Assembly (NCBI GenBank): GCA_001311805.1
Contig: BBCA01000031.1
Span: forward strand, 1 to 34,805
Direction: 5' to 3'
DNA length: 34,805 bases
From: Lentibacillus juripiscarius JCM 12147
GTDB lineage: Bacteria; Bacillota; Bacilli; Bacillales_D; Amphibacillaceae
Under the pieces are notes generated by a model. It was not told where the DNA came from, ran no database searches, and was given only the letters and a program-made list of their open reading frames with translations. Made by a program: the position numbers and the translations under genes. Position 1 is the stretch's first letter. Each line of letters begins with the position of its first letter. Shown in pieces: positions 18,508 through 28,073 of the stretch.

Positions 18508-19464
18508 ATGGGTTTATTAGAGCGTATCAAAAGGGGAATACATCTTCAGGTCTCGCTGCTCTCGGCAACACGTTTCTGGCTGCTATTAAAGGAGTTGCAG
18601 CCTTTTTCAGTGGGAGCGGTTCCATGTTCGCGACAACCATGCATTCACTGGCCGATGCGGTCAACCAGGGTTTTGTCTTTTTTGGAAGCGTCCTGGCGGA
18701 AACACCGCCATCCAAGCGGTTCCCGACAGGTTTTGGCAGGGTCATTAACATATTTTGTATGGTTGCCGTTGTTGTTGTGACGATAATGGCTTATGAAACG
18801 ATTAAAGAGGGATGGCATCTGTTCCGGAACCCGCCCGATTCAGGGAATATCTGGCTGAATGTCGGGGTACTTGTCGCCTCCCTTATCGTTGACGGTTATA
18901 TTCTCATTAAAGCAATGAAAGAAATTACAAAGGAAACAGACAAGGATCATGATGGGTGGATACTGCCGCGTGCGTTCAAAAGCGCGCAAAAGGCGGCCCC
19001 CGCAACTCGCCTTGTATTTTATGAGGATCTTGTCGCTACGTCCGGTGCCGTGTTTGCTCTGTTTGGTGTATTGCTGGCCCAGGTTTTCGGTGTGCTTAGA
19101 GCGGATGGGATTTTTACGATGCTGATCGGCGTGCTTATGACGTTTGTTGCCTTCCGAGTCGGATATGATAATATGGTTGGGTTGATTGGCGTTTTCAGCA
19201 CCGGCGGAGATTGAGAAAAAGATTGCCGATATGCTGCTGGAACATGAAAAAGTGGTCGATATACATGAGATACGAGTTATACAGGAAGGGCGTAATTACC
19301 ATGTAGAAGGTACGGTTGAGCTTGAAAAAGGGCTGTCATTAGCTGAGGCAGATGATATAAAATTCCGGTTGAGTGAAAAGCTGCTGCGTACCTCCGAGAT
19401 AGCTGATGTCGTCCTCGGTATCATTGAGGATGATGATAAAAAGTCAAGGAAACAAGAAAGTTAA
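18508..19464 (+). CDS. Cation diffusion facilitator family transporter (frame-interrupted)
   Basis: A divalent metal exporter (Zn/Mn/Co/Fe type) of about 318 aa in the membrane. Five or six helices, the helix 2 metal site HSLADAVNQ (His and Asp), and a C-terminal cytoplasmic domain of about 80 residues (PAEIEKKIADMLLEHEKVVDIHEI) with the ferredoxin-like CDF pattern. ATG 18508 follows AGGAGGAACGGTT. A G loss at 18533-18536 hides residues 11-35, and an extra T at 19192-19195 separates the cytoplasmic domain; both repairs give family-like sequence (GNTFLAAIKGVAAFFSGSGSM and GLIGVSAPAEIE). Monocistronic with its own terminator. Confidence 0.88.
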
Positions 19465-19494
19465 GAATGTTTTTATAAGGCTTGGGCATAGGTA

Positions 19495-19530
19495 AAAGGG
19501 AATCAGCAGCGTACTGATTCCCTTTCGTAT
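19495..19530 (+). terminator. Terminator after the CDF gene
   Basis: A perfect 12-bp stem AAAGGGAATCAG/CTGATTCCCTTT with loop CAGCGTA; T content after it is modest (CGTATTTC). It may also serve the small minus-strand gene ending at 19532. Confidence 0.7.
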
Positions 19531-19531
19531 T

Positions 19532-19694
19532 TCATGACAACTGACCGTATACAGTTTGCATCTCGGTCTGAGCAGGCTGGGATGTATCACGATCGACATC
19601 AAAGTTGATCATGACATTTTTTAGAAAAAACCAGCCAAAATCAGAATGGCCAACGTAATGGCAACAACAAGCAGAACAACTTTTTACTGTTCAC
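19532..19694 (-). CDS. Small single-span membrane protein, 54 aa (frame-interrupted)
   Basis: Not visible as an ORF until two one-base losses are repaired (an A in the run after AACAGT and a T in the GGTTTTTTC run, minus strand). The result starts at GTG 19694 behind GGGGGGATCACT, has a short basic head (NSKK), one strong membrane helix (VVLLVVAITLAILILAGFFL) and a polar tail ending at TGA 19532. I cannot name a family. The good ribosome site, the coherent hydrophobic helix and the same kind of errors as in the neighbours support it. Confidence 0.5.
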
Positions 19695-19774
19695 AGTGAT
19701 CCCCCCCAATTATCCCTGTCATCAGATTAGCAAAATCATGTATGACTGTAAATGAAGAGCGTCCGGAAGCAGAT

Positions 19775-20888
19775 TTAGTTCCCGATTGCGCCAGCCACAT
19801 CATAGTCAGCCAGATTGATTTCCGTTTCTTCTCCAAGAGCAAGGCTGGCCAGCTGCTGTCCGACATAAGGGCCGGTTGTGAGTCCCGAAGAACCAAGGCC
19901 ATTGGCAGCGAGGAGACCGTCGACTCCAGGGACCGGACCGATCACGGGCAAAAAGCCTGGCGTATGCGGACGGAATCCGACGCGAGCCTCCAGAATGGTG
20001 CTGTCAGTAAGGCCCGGTGCAATCTCCAGTGCTTTTGACAGGATTTCATTTACACCGCCGGCAGTAATACGGCTGTCAAATCCAGCATGATCCTCATGTG
20101 TTGCACCAACGAGGATCCGGTCATCCCATGTCAACATGAATTGGTCATTAGGCGGCATAACGACGGGCCAGTCAGCTGTATTCACGTTTGGGGTCTGTAA
20201 ATGCAGGATTTGCGCTTTTAAAGGTGTGACATGAAACTGGATATTCAAGGGTTTCAGAAGCTCGTTCATCCAGACGCCGCATGCGGCAATCACTTGATCA
20301 CATTCGATTGTTTCGCCGTTAGCGGTGACCCCTGTTACTGTAGATCCGTTTTGCAATAAATGCGCATTTCCATTTACCATTTTCGCCCCACGTTTTGTGC
20401 ACCGCGTATAAGAGCATTTCGTATGGCTCGCCCATTGACCCGGGCGCCTCCGCCGACATGTACCGCTCCATAGCTATCATCGAGATGCGGGAATACTGCT
20501 TTGGTTTCATTTGGGTCGAGAAGGGTGACATCGCCAATTTCCGGCGCATCATCACGGCGTTAAGTGCACGTTCTTTCATAGCAGCCAGTTTTTCCTGATT
20601 GGTGTGGATGCTGATGGCTCCGGTTTGTGCATAACCCGTATCGGTTTCGCCATCGGCAGCAAGCTCGTCAATCAGTGACGGATACATACGTGCGCCACCC
20701 TTGGCAAGCTGATACCACGCTTTATTCCGGCGCTGGGAAAGCCATGGACAGATAATGCCTGCCGCCGCATCTGTCGCCTGGCCAGTATGATGCTTGTCAA
20801 TAATGGTAACGTCAGCACCTGCTTTCACAAGTTTATAAGCCGTTTACGCACCAAGGACGCCCGCCCCTATCACAATATATTTTTTCAT
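19775..20888 (-). CDS. FAD-dependent D-amino-acid oxidase/dehydrogenase-type oxidoreductase
   Basis: Flavoenzyme of the DAO family (glycine oxidase ThiO, D-amino-acid dehydrogenase DadA, sarcosine oxidase), about 371 aa. N-terminal FAD motif GAGVLGA at residues 8-14, TDAAAGIICPW, the central QVIAACGVWMNELL, and the C-terminal FRPHTPGFLPVIGP and ANGLGSSGLTTGP that bind the flavin. ATG 20888 lies behind a weak purine-rich site. Two A losses (near 20560 and 20397) interrupt the frame. In addition codon 15 is TAA where this family has Ser or Ala; this cannot be explained by a homopolymer and is either a substitution error or a true nonsense mutation. Oxidises an amino acid to the keto acid; substrate not determinable. 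Confidence 0.85.
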
Positions 20889-21000
20889 GGAAAAATCCTT
20901 TCTTTTCTCTTCAGCTTCTTCAACTATAAGAAAAATAAAGCTGAAAATAAAGAAATAACTTGTTATGATCAAATTAGTACGGGAAAGGGGATGTATAGGC

Positions 21001-21507
21001 ATGAATGAAAACCGGATTGCCAAAATATTATTTATGATTGGAGCAGCACAAATAGGGGCAGGGGTGATTATCGGTCTCTTGCTGATAATGGACTGGAGCG
21101 AATTGGACGATGTTTTTTCTTTTACACTCGGCGGTTTTGTGTGCGGGATGCTGTTATCGGATTTGCCGAGAATATTCGCCTGCTCCAAAACATTTATGAT
21201 ATGCTGAAGCCAAAAGAAGCAAGTGAAAAATTGGCCGGCTCACAAAAGTGCATGACACCCCAGACCGAGACAAGCCGGATCAGTGGGAGCTAGAAGAAAG
21301 TGAAAAGGAAAAATATACGACTACTACCAGGATGAGTCCATTGTTGAGATTGTTCCTGCCCCAGAAGAAAACCATTGTCTGGTCAGATTTAGAAACGGAA
21401 ATGAATATTTTGTAAGGGTTGTTTACGTCAGGGGATTTGAAGTGGAGGAAATAGACAATGGAACAACCAGACAGTCCATCATTAAATGGTATAATGAAAA
21501 TTTTTAA
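21001..21507 (+). CDS. Hypothetical membrane-anchored protein, 169 aa (frame-interrupted)
   Basis: Only the first part shows as an open frame. Repairing three one-base losses (T at about 21151-21152, A at 21245-21248, A at about 21309-21313) gives one frame from ATG 21001 (GAAAGGGGATG upstream) to TAA 21507. The protein has two N-terminal membrane helices (KILFMIGAAQIGAGVIIGLLL and GGFVCGMLFIGFAENI), an acidic middle (DQWELEESEKEKIYDYYQDE) and a basic, beta-rich C-terminal part (VRFRNGNEYFVRVVYVRGFE). The family is not recognised. It is divergent from the FAD oxidoreductase. Confidence 0.6.
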
Positions 21508-21516
21508 ATGGATACT

Positions 21517-21746
21517 GGGTCAACACCAAAATCTATGGTTGAAATGAATGAGTATGGTACTAACTAGCGGAGGAAAAACACGGAGACTCCTGTGGGAATG
21601 CGCAGTGTGAAGACCCCGCAGAAAAAGCGATCTTCTTTTTCGAGGAGGCTGAGGACAAGCCCACGGAAAGCGTAGTGTTTTTCCGAAGCGACTGCTTACA
21701 TCAAAATGACATCTAATTTGTCAACCATAGATTTTGGTAAACAGCC
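21517..21746. mobile_element. MITE-like element, ISL3-type ends, 8-bp target duplication
   Basis: A 230-bp non-coding element. Its ends are imperfect 26-bp inverted repeats beginning GG, with a perfect inner 18 bp, ACCAAAATCTATGGTTGA at 21525-21542 and its complement at 21721-21738. The octamer TGGATACT directly flanks it on both sides (21509-21516 and 21747-21754), as a target-site duplication. GG-ended repeats with 8-bp duplications are characteristic of ISL3-family insertion sequences. The interior folds into a long hairpin (GGAAAAACAC/GTGTTTTTCC outer arms near 21572 and 21677) and contains the CTCCTGTGGGAATGCGC...GACCCCGCAG...GAGGAGGCTGAGG pattern common between Bacillaceae genes. It has no transposase, so it would move only in trans. 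Confidence 0.75.
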
Positions 21747-21848
21747 TGGATACTTTTTGAACATCCTCTTTTAGTATTATACTAAAAAATGTGTACCTTA
21801 TATGTCATACTATAAGAAGCAACAGTCAGTTACGTTAGGAGTGTCTCT

Positions 21849-22408
21849 GTGCGAAAACGGAAAGGCTTATCGATGGGATGGTTCGGCTGGACATTGACAA
21901 GTGTGGTTGCCGTAACACTTATTGGGTCATCCCTGTTCTTTTTTAATATATTGGATTTGAACTCGTTCTCTGCTGCCGGCGGGAACGATGACAAGGGAAC
22001 AGAAAAAGATGACATTTCACAGGAAACCGTGGAAAAAGTAGAGGAAGTCCGGGATACGGTCGGCAAGGAAAATGAGGATATTGGCGCATTCATTTCGGAA
22101 TCACATGATTTTTATAACGAGACGACAGGATATGGCGGCATTTCATCGCTTGACTGGGAGCGTCAGCAGGAGAAGGCAACGAAAATAGCGGAAACCGCTG
22201 AGGAAAACTGGCATCTGTGGAGGATGAGGCGCTGAAGAAGGATCTGGAGCATATACAGGAGCTCGCCAAAGCCGCAGCAAATGAGAAAGAAACAGGCCAT
22301 GTCCGTGAACTGCACCGTATGTTTCATGACCTTGATGTTGCACTAAATGATTATAATGCTTATGATAAAATATGGAACGTGACGGAAACATTGCAAACAA
22401 CAAATTAG
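21849..22408 (+). CDS. Hypothetical membrane-anchored protein, about 186 aa (frame-interrupted)
   Basis: GTG 21849 follows TTAGGAGTGTCTCT. A basic head (RKRKGLSMGW) precedes one membrane helix (residues about 14-33), then an acidic, Gly/Asp-rich linker and a helical extracellular domain rich in Glu, Lys and Ala. One G loss near 22209-22210 splits the gene; repair gives AEENWASVEDEALKK across the join. No cysteine lipobox is present, so it is an anchored rather than a lipid-modified protein. I cannot name the family. It sits 64 bases before ppaC on the same strand. Confidence 0.65.
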
Positions 22409-22472
22409 TGTTCAATCGACATATTTTTATGATAATCTATTGGATGGACGATAAAATAAAGGAGTAATGAAT

Positions 22473-23404
22473 ATGGCTAAGACACTAATTTTTGGACATA
22501 AAAGTCCTGATACAGATACCATCTGCTCTGCCCTCGTTTATGCCGATCTGAAACAACAGCTTGGCATGGATGCAGAGCCCGTAAGACTTGGTGAAGTCAA
22601 TAAGGAAACACAATTTGCACTTGACCATTTCGGTGTTGAAGCACCGCAGCTTATCGAAAAAGTAGATGATGATGTGACGGACGTTATCCTCGTTGACCAT
22701 AATGAATTCCAGCAGAGTGTGGACAATATCCAGGACGTACGCATTTCCGAAGTTATTGACCACCATCGTGTTTCTAACTTTGAAACGAAAGAACCGCTGT
22801 ACTTCCGCGCTGAGCCGGTTGGATGCACAGCAACAATTCTGAATAAAATGCATAAGGAAAACGGTGTTGTTGTTTCTAAAGAAAATGCGGGTCTTTTGCT
22901 TTCGGCCATCATATCCGATTCACTTCTTCTTAAATCACCAACTTGTACGCAAGTGGATGTGGACGCAGCTTATGAATTGGCAGAGATTGCCGGTGTGGAC
23001 CTTGAGACATATGGGCTGGATATGCTGAAAGCAGGAGCGGATGTCAGTGACAAATCCGCACTCGATTTCGTTACCATGGATGCGAAAGAATTCACGATGG
23101 GCGATGCAAAAGTACAAATCGCACAAGTGAACACCGTTGACACAAACGAGATTTACCAAAATCAAGCAGCTATTGAAAAAGAAATAGAACAGATCATCAA
23201 TGACAAAAATCTTGATTTGTTCCTATTTGTAGCAACCGGCATCCTGAACAACGATTCCGACGTGCTCGCACTGGGCAGCGCAAAAGACAATGTTGAAAAA
23301 GGATTCAACGTTTCACTTGATGCGGACAATCGTGCAATTCTAAAAGGAGTCGTCTCCCGTAAAAACAAATCGTTACCAATCTGACGGAAACGTTCACCAA
23401 CTGA
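22473..23404 (+). CDS. ppaC: Manganese-dependent inorganic pyrophosphatase
   Basis: Family II (DHH) pyrophosphatase, cytosolic, hydrolysing PPi to phosphate with Mn2+ or Co2+. Visible metal ligands: GHKSPDTD at residues 8-15, VDHNEF near 75, DHHRV near 97-101, and the substrate-binding SRKKQ at the C-terminus. ATG 22473 was preferred over the ATG six bases upstream because GGAG then stands eight bases away. The apparent stop at 23384 follows a probable A loss in the run at 23360-23364; repair extends the protein to about 310 aa ending LTETFTN, matching the family length of 309. Confidence 0.95.
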
Positions 23405-23477
23405 TGGACCGAGGCCAGCATCTGGCTGGGAGTCACTTGCTGTATGACGAATTGGATCTGGCAGATTTCCATCATGG

Positions 23478-23516
23478 AAAACATCCCTGCTCCTATCGGG
23501 AGGCAGGGATGTTTTT
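23478..23516 (+). terminator. Terminator after ppaC
   Basis: Stem AAAACATCCCTGC/GCAGGGATGTTTTT (13 bp) with a 12-base loop and terminal T run. Confidence 0.9.
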
Positions 23517-23582
23517 CGTGATGTTGTTTGTGGTGACGGAGTGGGAAAGGATACACTGCCCGAGACGACAATTGACCGCTGT

Positions 23583-23880
23583 CTGGTTGATATTCGTGTT
23601 GAACGGACTGATATTTCGAGGTGACCGGTCGATATCTTCCGGCTACCGGTTGATATAAGCTGAGCTCCGGTCGATAACTCCCGGTTCCCGGTTGAAATAT
23701 GCTGAGCTCCGGTTGATATTTCCTGGAAACCGGTTGATTTTTTCCCAGGACCGGTTGCTATATGCCGTTACCGGTTGATACCTGTCTCCATCAGGTTGAG
23801 ATAACCCACATAAACTGGTCGAGATCCCCCACGCAAAAGTTAAAAACCAGCCGAACTGGTTGAAATCCACGCGCAAATCA
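23583..23880. repeat. Degenerate 21-bp tandem repeat array
   Basis: Ten units run in phase from 23583 to 23791, nine of 21 bp and one of 20 bp, with consensus CCGGTTGATATnnnctgagc; at least three looser units (CAGGTTGAGAT, CTGGTCGAGAT, CTGGTTGAAAT) continue to about 23880. The first half of each unit is conserved and the second half varies. Because 21 is a multiple of three, the minus strand reads as a heptapeptide repeat of the form INRxxxY (open in 23876-23643), but no ribosome site is seen and I do not call a gene. It lies between ppaC and the racemase gene. Confidence 0.85.
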
Positions 23881-23954
23881 GGCTGATGCCGGCCATGGTC
23901 ACCTCATTTTCCCGGTCTTCTGGTACAAATAACCCATCAGGTGCAACTAACCCC

Positions 23955-25070
23955 TCACAACGGAAAAGTTTCTTCGCTGACAGTAAATGATTCCAGTGCC
24001 TCATCATCAATTTCATAGCCGATGCCCGGCTTGTCTGGAACGGCGATAATACCATTGGCAGCCGTCACTTCGGGCTTAATGATGTCTTTTTTCCAGTAAA
24101 GAGCCGAGCCCGCTGTATCCCCCGGGAGGACGAATTGCGGAAGGGTGGTCAGGGCGATATTTTGCGCTCGGCCGACCCCGGCTTCCAGCATGCCGCCGCA
24201 CCAGACGTCAATACTATGCTCTCTGCAGTAGTCATGAATTCGCTTCGCCTCGGACAGCCCGCCGACTCTGCCAATTTTAATGTTAATGATTTTGCAGCTG
24301 CCCAGTTCAATCGCTTTTCTTGTATCGTTCAGTGAATGAATGCTTTCATCAAGGCAGACCGGTGTCGCTAATGCTGCCTGCAGCTGAGCGTGGTCCGCGA
24401 TATCATCGTGGGCCAGTGGCTGTTCAATCATCATTAGTCCAAGCTCATCCAATTTTTCAAGTGTTCTGTATCTTGTAATGTGTAGGCGGAATTAGCATCA
24501 GCCATAATTGGTGTGTCTGGAAAATGTTTCCTTACCTCTTTTAGGACATCATAATCCCAGCCTGGCTTGATTTTGATTTTAATCCGTTTATACCCCTCGC
24601 GGACATGCTGATCAATCGTTTGGAGCAGGTCATCCACTGTCGGCTGTATCCCGATACTGATGCCAACATCGATTTCTTGTCTACTGCCGCCAAGTGCCTC
24701 GGCAAGCGGGATTCTTTTCTGTTTAGCGTAAAGATCCCAGACGGCACCTTCCAAAGCAGCCTTGGCCATGTGATTGCGCTTTATCGGCTTGAAAACTTCC
24801 AAGACATCGTTGGGGTGATTAATATTATTTTCCCGCAGCAGGCCGATTAGGAAATCTTTCATGACGTGATGATTGGTTTCAACTGTTTCTTCACTGTACC
24901 ATGGGCTTGTGAATGCAACCGACTCGCCAAATCCGCGTCTGCCTTCATCATCGAACACTTCCGTGATGAAAAAACTCCTTTTCCTGGAGTGTCCCGAAAC
25001 TGGTTGTGAATGGATTGGTCAGCGACATTTTCAGTCTTCTCAGTTTTATTTGCTTCATTGGTATCGTCAT
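23955..25070 (-). CDS. N-succinylamino acid racemase / MenC-family enzyme (frame-interrupted)
   Basis: Enolase-superfamily enzyme of 371 aa, muconate-lactonizing subgroup. Catalytic residues are visible: KIKIKPG (general base Lys), metal ligands in ADANSAY, MIEQPL and CLDES, and the second Lys in NIKIGRVGG. These proteins are either o-succinylbenzoate synthase (menaquinone pathway) or N-succinylamino acid racemase. The neighbours, a GNAT and an M20 hydrolase, and the absence of men genes favour the racemase role. ATG 25070 follows GGGGGAATAATCA, 33 bases after the GNAT stop. An extra T near 24976-24981 cuts off the first 30 residues, and an A loss near 24451 splits the middle. Last gene of a three-gene operon. 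Confidence 0.88.
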
Positions 25071-25103
25071 TGATTATTCCCCCTGGTTAGCTTTTGTTCT
25101 TCT

Positions 25104-25879
25104 TCAAAAATAATAATAGCTGATTTGCTGTGCATTGTCGCGCAGGATGTCATATGCGATAAATCCGGCAGCAAATAATTCTCTGAACACATCCCCGGTT
25201 ACGTCCCGCCATTTCCTCGCTAGTTCCACATTTTCCTGTTTGATTGTCTGGAAGTTTTCCGGAATGGGAACGAACCAGCTGTCTTCACGAACGTCAAAAA
25301 CGGCAAGATTGGATACCGGTTCACCGCTCTGCTTTAGGCGGATCAGCAGCCGGTTTGTGTCGATTTCCGCTTTCGTTGGCTCTTCATCTTTTGTAAGGTC
25401 CCACTCAATCTGGAACCGGTCCGTCCGTAAACCTTGATTCAGCTTATCCGTCATCGTTCCATAGTAATTCGGCTTGTAATGGGCACCGGTTGCTCGGAGC
25501 TGGTGTAAATTCAAATAGGCGTTCATACTCTCGAGCGGGTCATACGTCCAGGTGATCATCGGGTAGCCTTGCTGCCGAGCGAGGCTGTACTGCTCGCGCT
25601 TCATTTTTTTCCCGAGTCCCTGTTTCCGGTATGCAGGCAAAATTCCGAGCATGTGGGAGCAAAGGTATGGCCGCTCTCCATCAAAACCTGCAAAGCTGTA
25701 GAGAAATCCGATCATTTTCTGCCCGTCAAAAGCACCAAGGATAATACCACCATTATTCATGGCGGTATATGTTGGTGAACAGGGTTGGGGGACATGGCCC
25801 ATACAGCCTGTTCGACTTCTTGCATATGGTGTAGTTCGTCCATTGTCGTCAGCTGCTTAATGGTGATTGATTCTGTCAT
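25104..25879 (-). CDS. GNAT-family N-acyltransferase (frame-interrupted)
   Basis: Acetyl-CoA-type acyltransferase of about 258 aa. The acyl-CoA binding motif is visible as MLGILPAYRKQGLGKKMKRE (R-x-x-G-L-G-K). In the known three-gene setting with a racemase and an M20 hydrolase it acts as succinyl-CoA:D-amino-acid N-succinyltransferase. ATG 25879 follows AAAGGAGACAACCACCA and lies 16 bases after the M20 gene, so the genes are cotranscribed. One A loss near 25775 hides the first 35 residues (start MTESITIKQL); the in-frame ATG at 25802 has no ribosome site. Specificity is inferred from context, not from sequence. Confidence 0.85.
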
Positions 25880-25895
25880 TGGTGGTTGTCTCCTT

Positions 25896-27030
25896 TCAGC
25901 GAATGTCAGCATGTTTTTCAGCTGTCTGTGTTAAAGCCGTTGTTAAAATCCGGACGGCCTGTGGTATGATCTCCTGTTTGAACGTCATGTGCGGATGATG
26001 CAGACCGGGTGATAAGTCACATCCAATCGCCAGCATTGCTGCTTTCAAGTGTGGTCTTTTAATCGTGTAAAAATGAAAGTCATCGCCACCGGTTGTTGTA
26101 ATGGTGGGGCGTAGTTTTTCCGGGCCGGCACTTGTCCTGATCGCATCCATCATCATTGCCGCTGCTTCTCCATCAATGACTGCTGCTGCGATGTCCGCAC
26201 CGGTTGTCAGGTCGATGGACACCTGATGGTAGTTGGCAAGCATTCCGGCAATTTGCTTGATTTTTCGGTAAGTTCGCTCATGACAGCGTTCGTCTGGGCA
26301 CGCAAATCCAGTGAAAAAGAAGCATTGCCCGGAATAATATTGGTGCTTCCGCCGTCTGCTTGAAAAGCTGTCATTTTGGCGGAGTGCGGAATCATCGGAT
26401 TAATATGGATGTTGTTGAGATGCTGAATAAGTTCCGCACCAATCTCAATGGCATTTGCATTCAAGTGCGGCCGGGCGCCGTGGGCATCATCACCGCGGAT
26501 AGTTCCTTTCAGGAAGCGGGCAGCGCCATGTTTGATCGCCGGTGCGAACTGCTCATGACCAAGTTCTTCCCCCGGGCGCAAGTGCATGCCATACAGGAAG
26601 TCAGCGTCATCTACCAGGCCTTTGTCAACAAAGGACAATGCGCCGGTACCTTTTTCTTCTGCCGGCTGGAACAGGAACCGAAATGTACCTTGAGCTGGAC
26701 AGCCGGTCTCAAGAAGGGTCATTAAAGTACCGATGGCGATTGTCATATGAGCATCATGCCCACATGAATGATTCGCCGTGAATTCCCCGTCCACTTCCTG
26801 CCATAGCGCATCGATGTCAGCCCGCAGTCCGATTACCGGCTTGCCATGTCCGATTTCAATCACAAGACCGGGTGAGTCGTCAAATGTGGTGATGTGGCAG
26901 TCGTATGGCTCGAATAGCTGTCTGATATAAGCGGTTGTGTCGTACTCCTGCCAGCTGACTTCCGGGTAGGTATGTAAATGAGAAAAATAGATTCGAGCTT
27001 GGACTGGATATTTTTAAGTGCTGCTTCCAT
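25896..27030 (-). CDS. M20-family amidohydrolase / N-acyl-L-amino-acid hydrolase (frame-interrupted)
   Basis: Zinc-type peptidase of family M20D, about 378 aa. Metal-binding and catalytic residues: SCGHDAHMT, FQPAEEKGTGA (Glu-Glu), YGMHLRP, and the final His in GLHHPHM; the lid-domain segment GGSTNIIPGNASFSLDLRA is also typical. It would remove the succinyl group from N-succinyl-L-amino acids in this operon. ATG 27030 follows GAGAGGAGAAAACCT. A T loss near 26978-26982 hides the first 55 residues and an A loss near 26260 splits the C-terminal third. First gene of the operon; divergent from the TatD-type gene, with a shared upstream region of about 190 bases. Confidence 0.9.
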
Positions 27031-27217
27031 AGGTTTTCTCCTCTCCTTGTCTACCGAATACTACTATGGTATCTGAAAAGTCAAAAACAATCCAATCATT
27101 TAATTGGGAGGAAAAACCGTTGCATGAGGAACTGGCACGAACAATATTGAAACTGATAGTATAAGAAGTAACGATGGAAGTTCCGTGATAAAAATTTCCG
27201 CAAAGGACTTGGTACCC

Positions 27218-27993
27218 ATGTTTGACCGGATAATCGATGCACATATTCATCTTGATAGGTATACACCCGACGAGCGCTCCCTGATTCTTCATGAGATGGA
27301 AGCCAGTGGAGTAGATGAGCTCATCACCGTTTCAAATGATTTGGATTCAGCACGGAAAAATCTGCAGCTCACTCGGGATGACAGCCGCGTGAAACCGGCA
27401 ATTGGTTTTCATCCGGAACAGCCACTTCCACCTGATGAAGAAATCGCAGATCTGCTGGCGCTAATAGATTATCATCAGCAGACGATAGCTGCTGTTGGAG
27501 AGGTCGGGCTGCCTTACTACTTGCGCCGGGAAGGCAAGGCGGGTTCTAGGGATGTGTCTATCGATATTTTAGATTTATTTATTCAGAAGGCGGTGGAGCT
27601 GGATAAGCCTGTTGCTCTGCATGCTATCTATGACGATGCGCCGGTGGTCTGTGATTTGCTGGAAAAGCATTCGGCTGCCAAGGCACATTTTCATTGGTTT
27701 AAAGGGGACAGGAAGACAGCAGAGCGGATGGTTGGGAACGGTTATTTTGTATCGGTCACACCGGATGTTTTGTATAGGGAAAAACGCGGGAGTTGGCCAG
27801 GAAGTATCCGCTGGAGAAAATGATGGTGGAGACGGATGGACCATGGCCGTTTGAGGGGATTTTTGCAGGGAAAATGACCCACCCTCACATGATTCACCAG
27901 TCTATTCTTGAGATTGCCGGCATAAAGCGTATGTCAGCCGGTGAGGTTTATGAACGATTATACGATAATACACGCTGGTTTTATGGGGTGTGA
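27218..27993 (+). CDS. TatD-family metal-dependent hydrolase (frame-interrupted)
   Basis: TIM-barrel amidohydrolase of about 258 aa. Metal-site motifs: DAHIHLD at residues 7-13, AVGEVGLPYY (Glu), ALHAIYDD (His), KAHFHWFKG (His) and VETDGPWPF (Asp). TatD proteins are 3'-5' DNases or related phosphatases/hydrolases; this divergent type is often unassigned. ATG 27218 follows AAAGGACTTGGTACCC; the GTG at 27185 is less likely. One G loss near 27788-27790 splits off the last 65 residues. It is followed at 80 bases by the PP-loop gene on the same strand. Confidence 0.85.
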
Positions 27994-28073
27994 CTGTTGT
28001 TTTGAATCTAACGGTGTTACCATAAAGATGCGTTTGCATGGCATTTATGAAACATTTACAAGGGGGTTGCTTG

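Noticed and set aside
23643..23876. Heptad-repeat protein on the minus strand over the tandem array.
   Set aside because: Open frame of 77 codons, but no ribosome site and the frame does not span the whole array. It is recorded as a property of the repeat, not as a gene.
23583..23880. Possible CRISPR array.
   Set aside because: The repeated part is degenerate, the period is 21 bp, units abut without spacers of normal length, and no cas gene is near.
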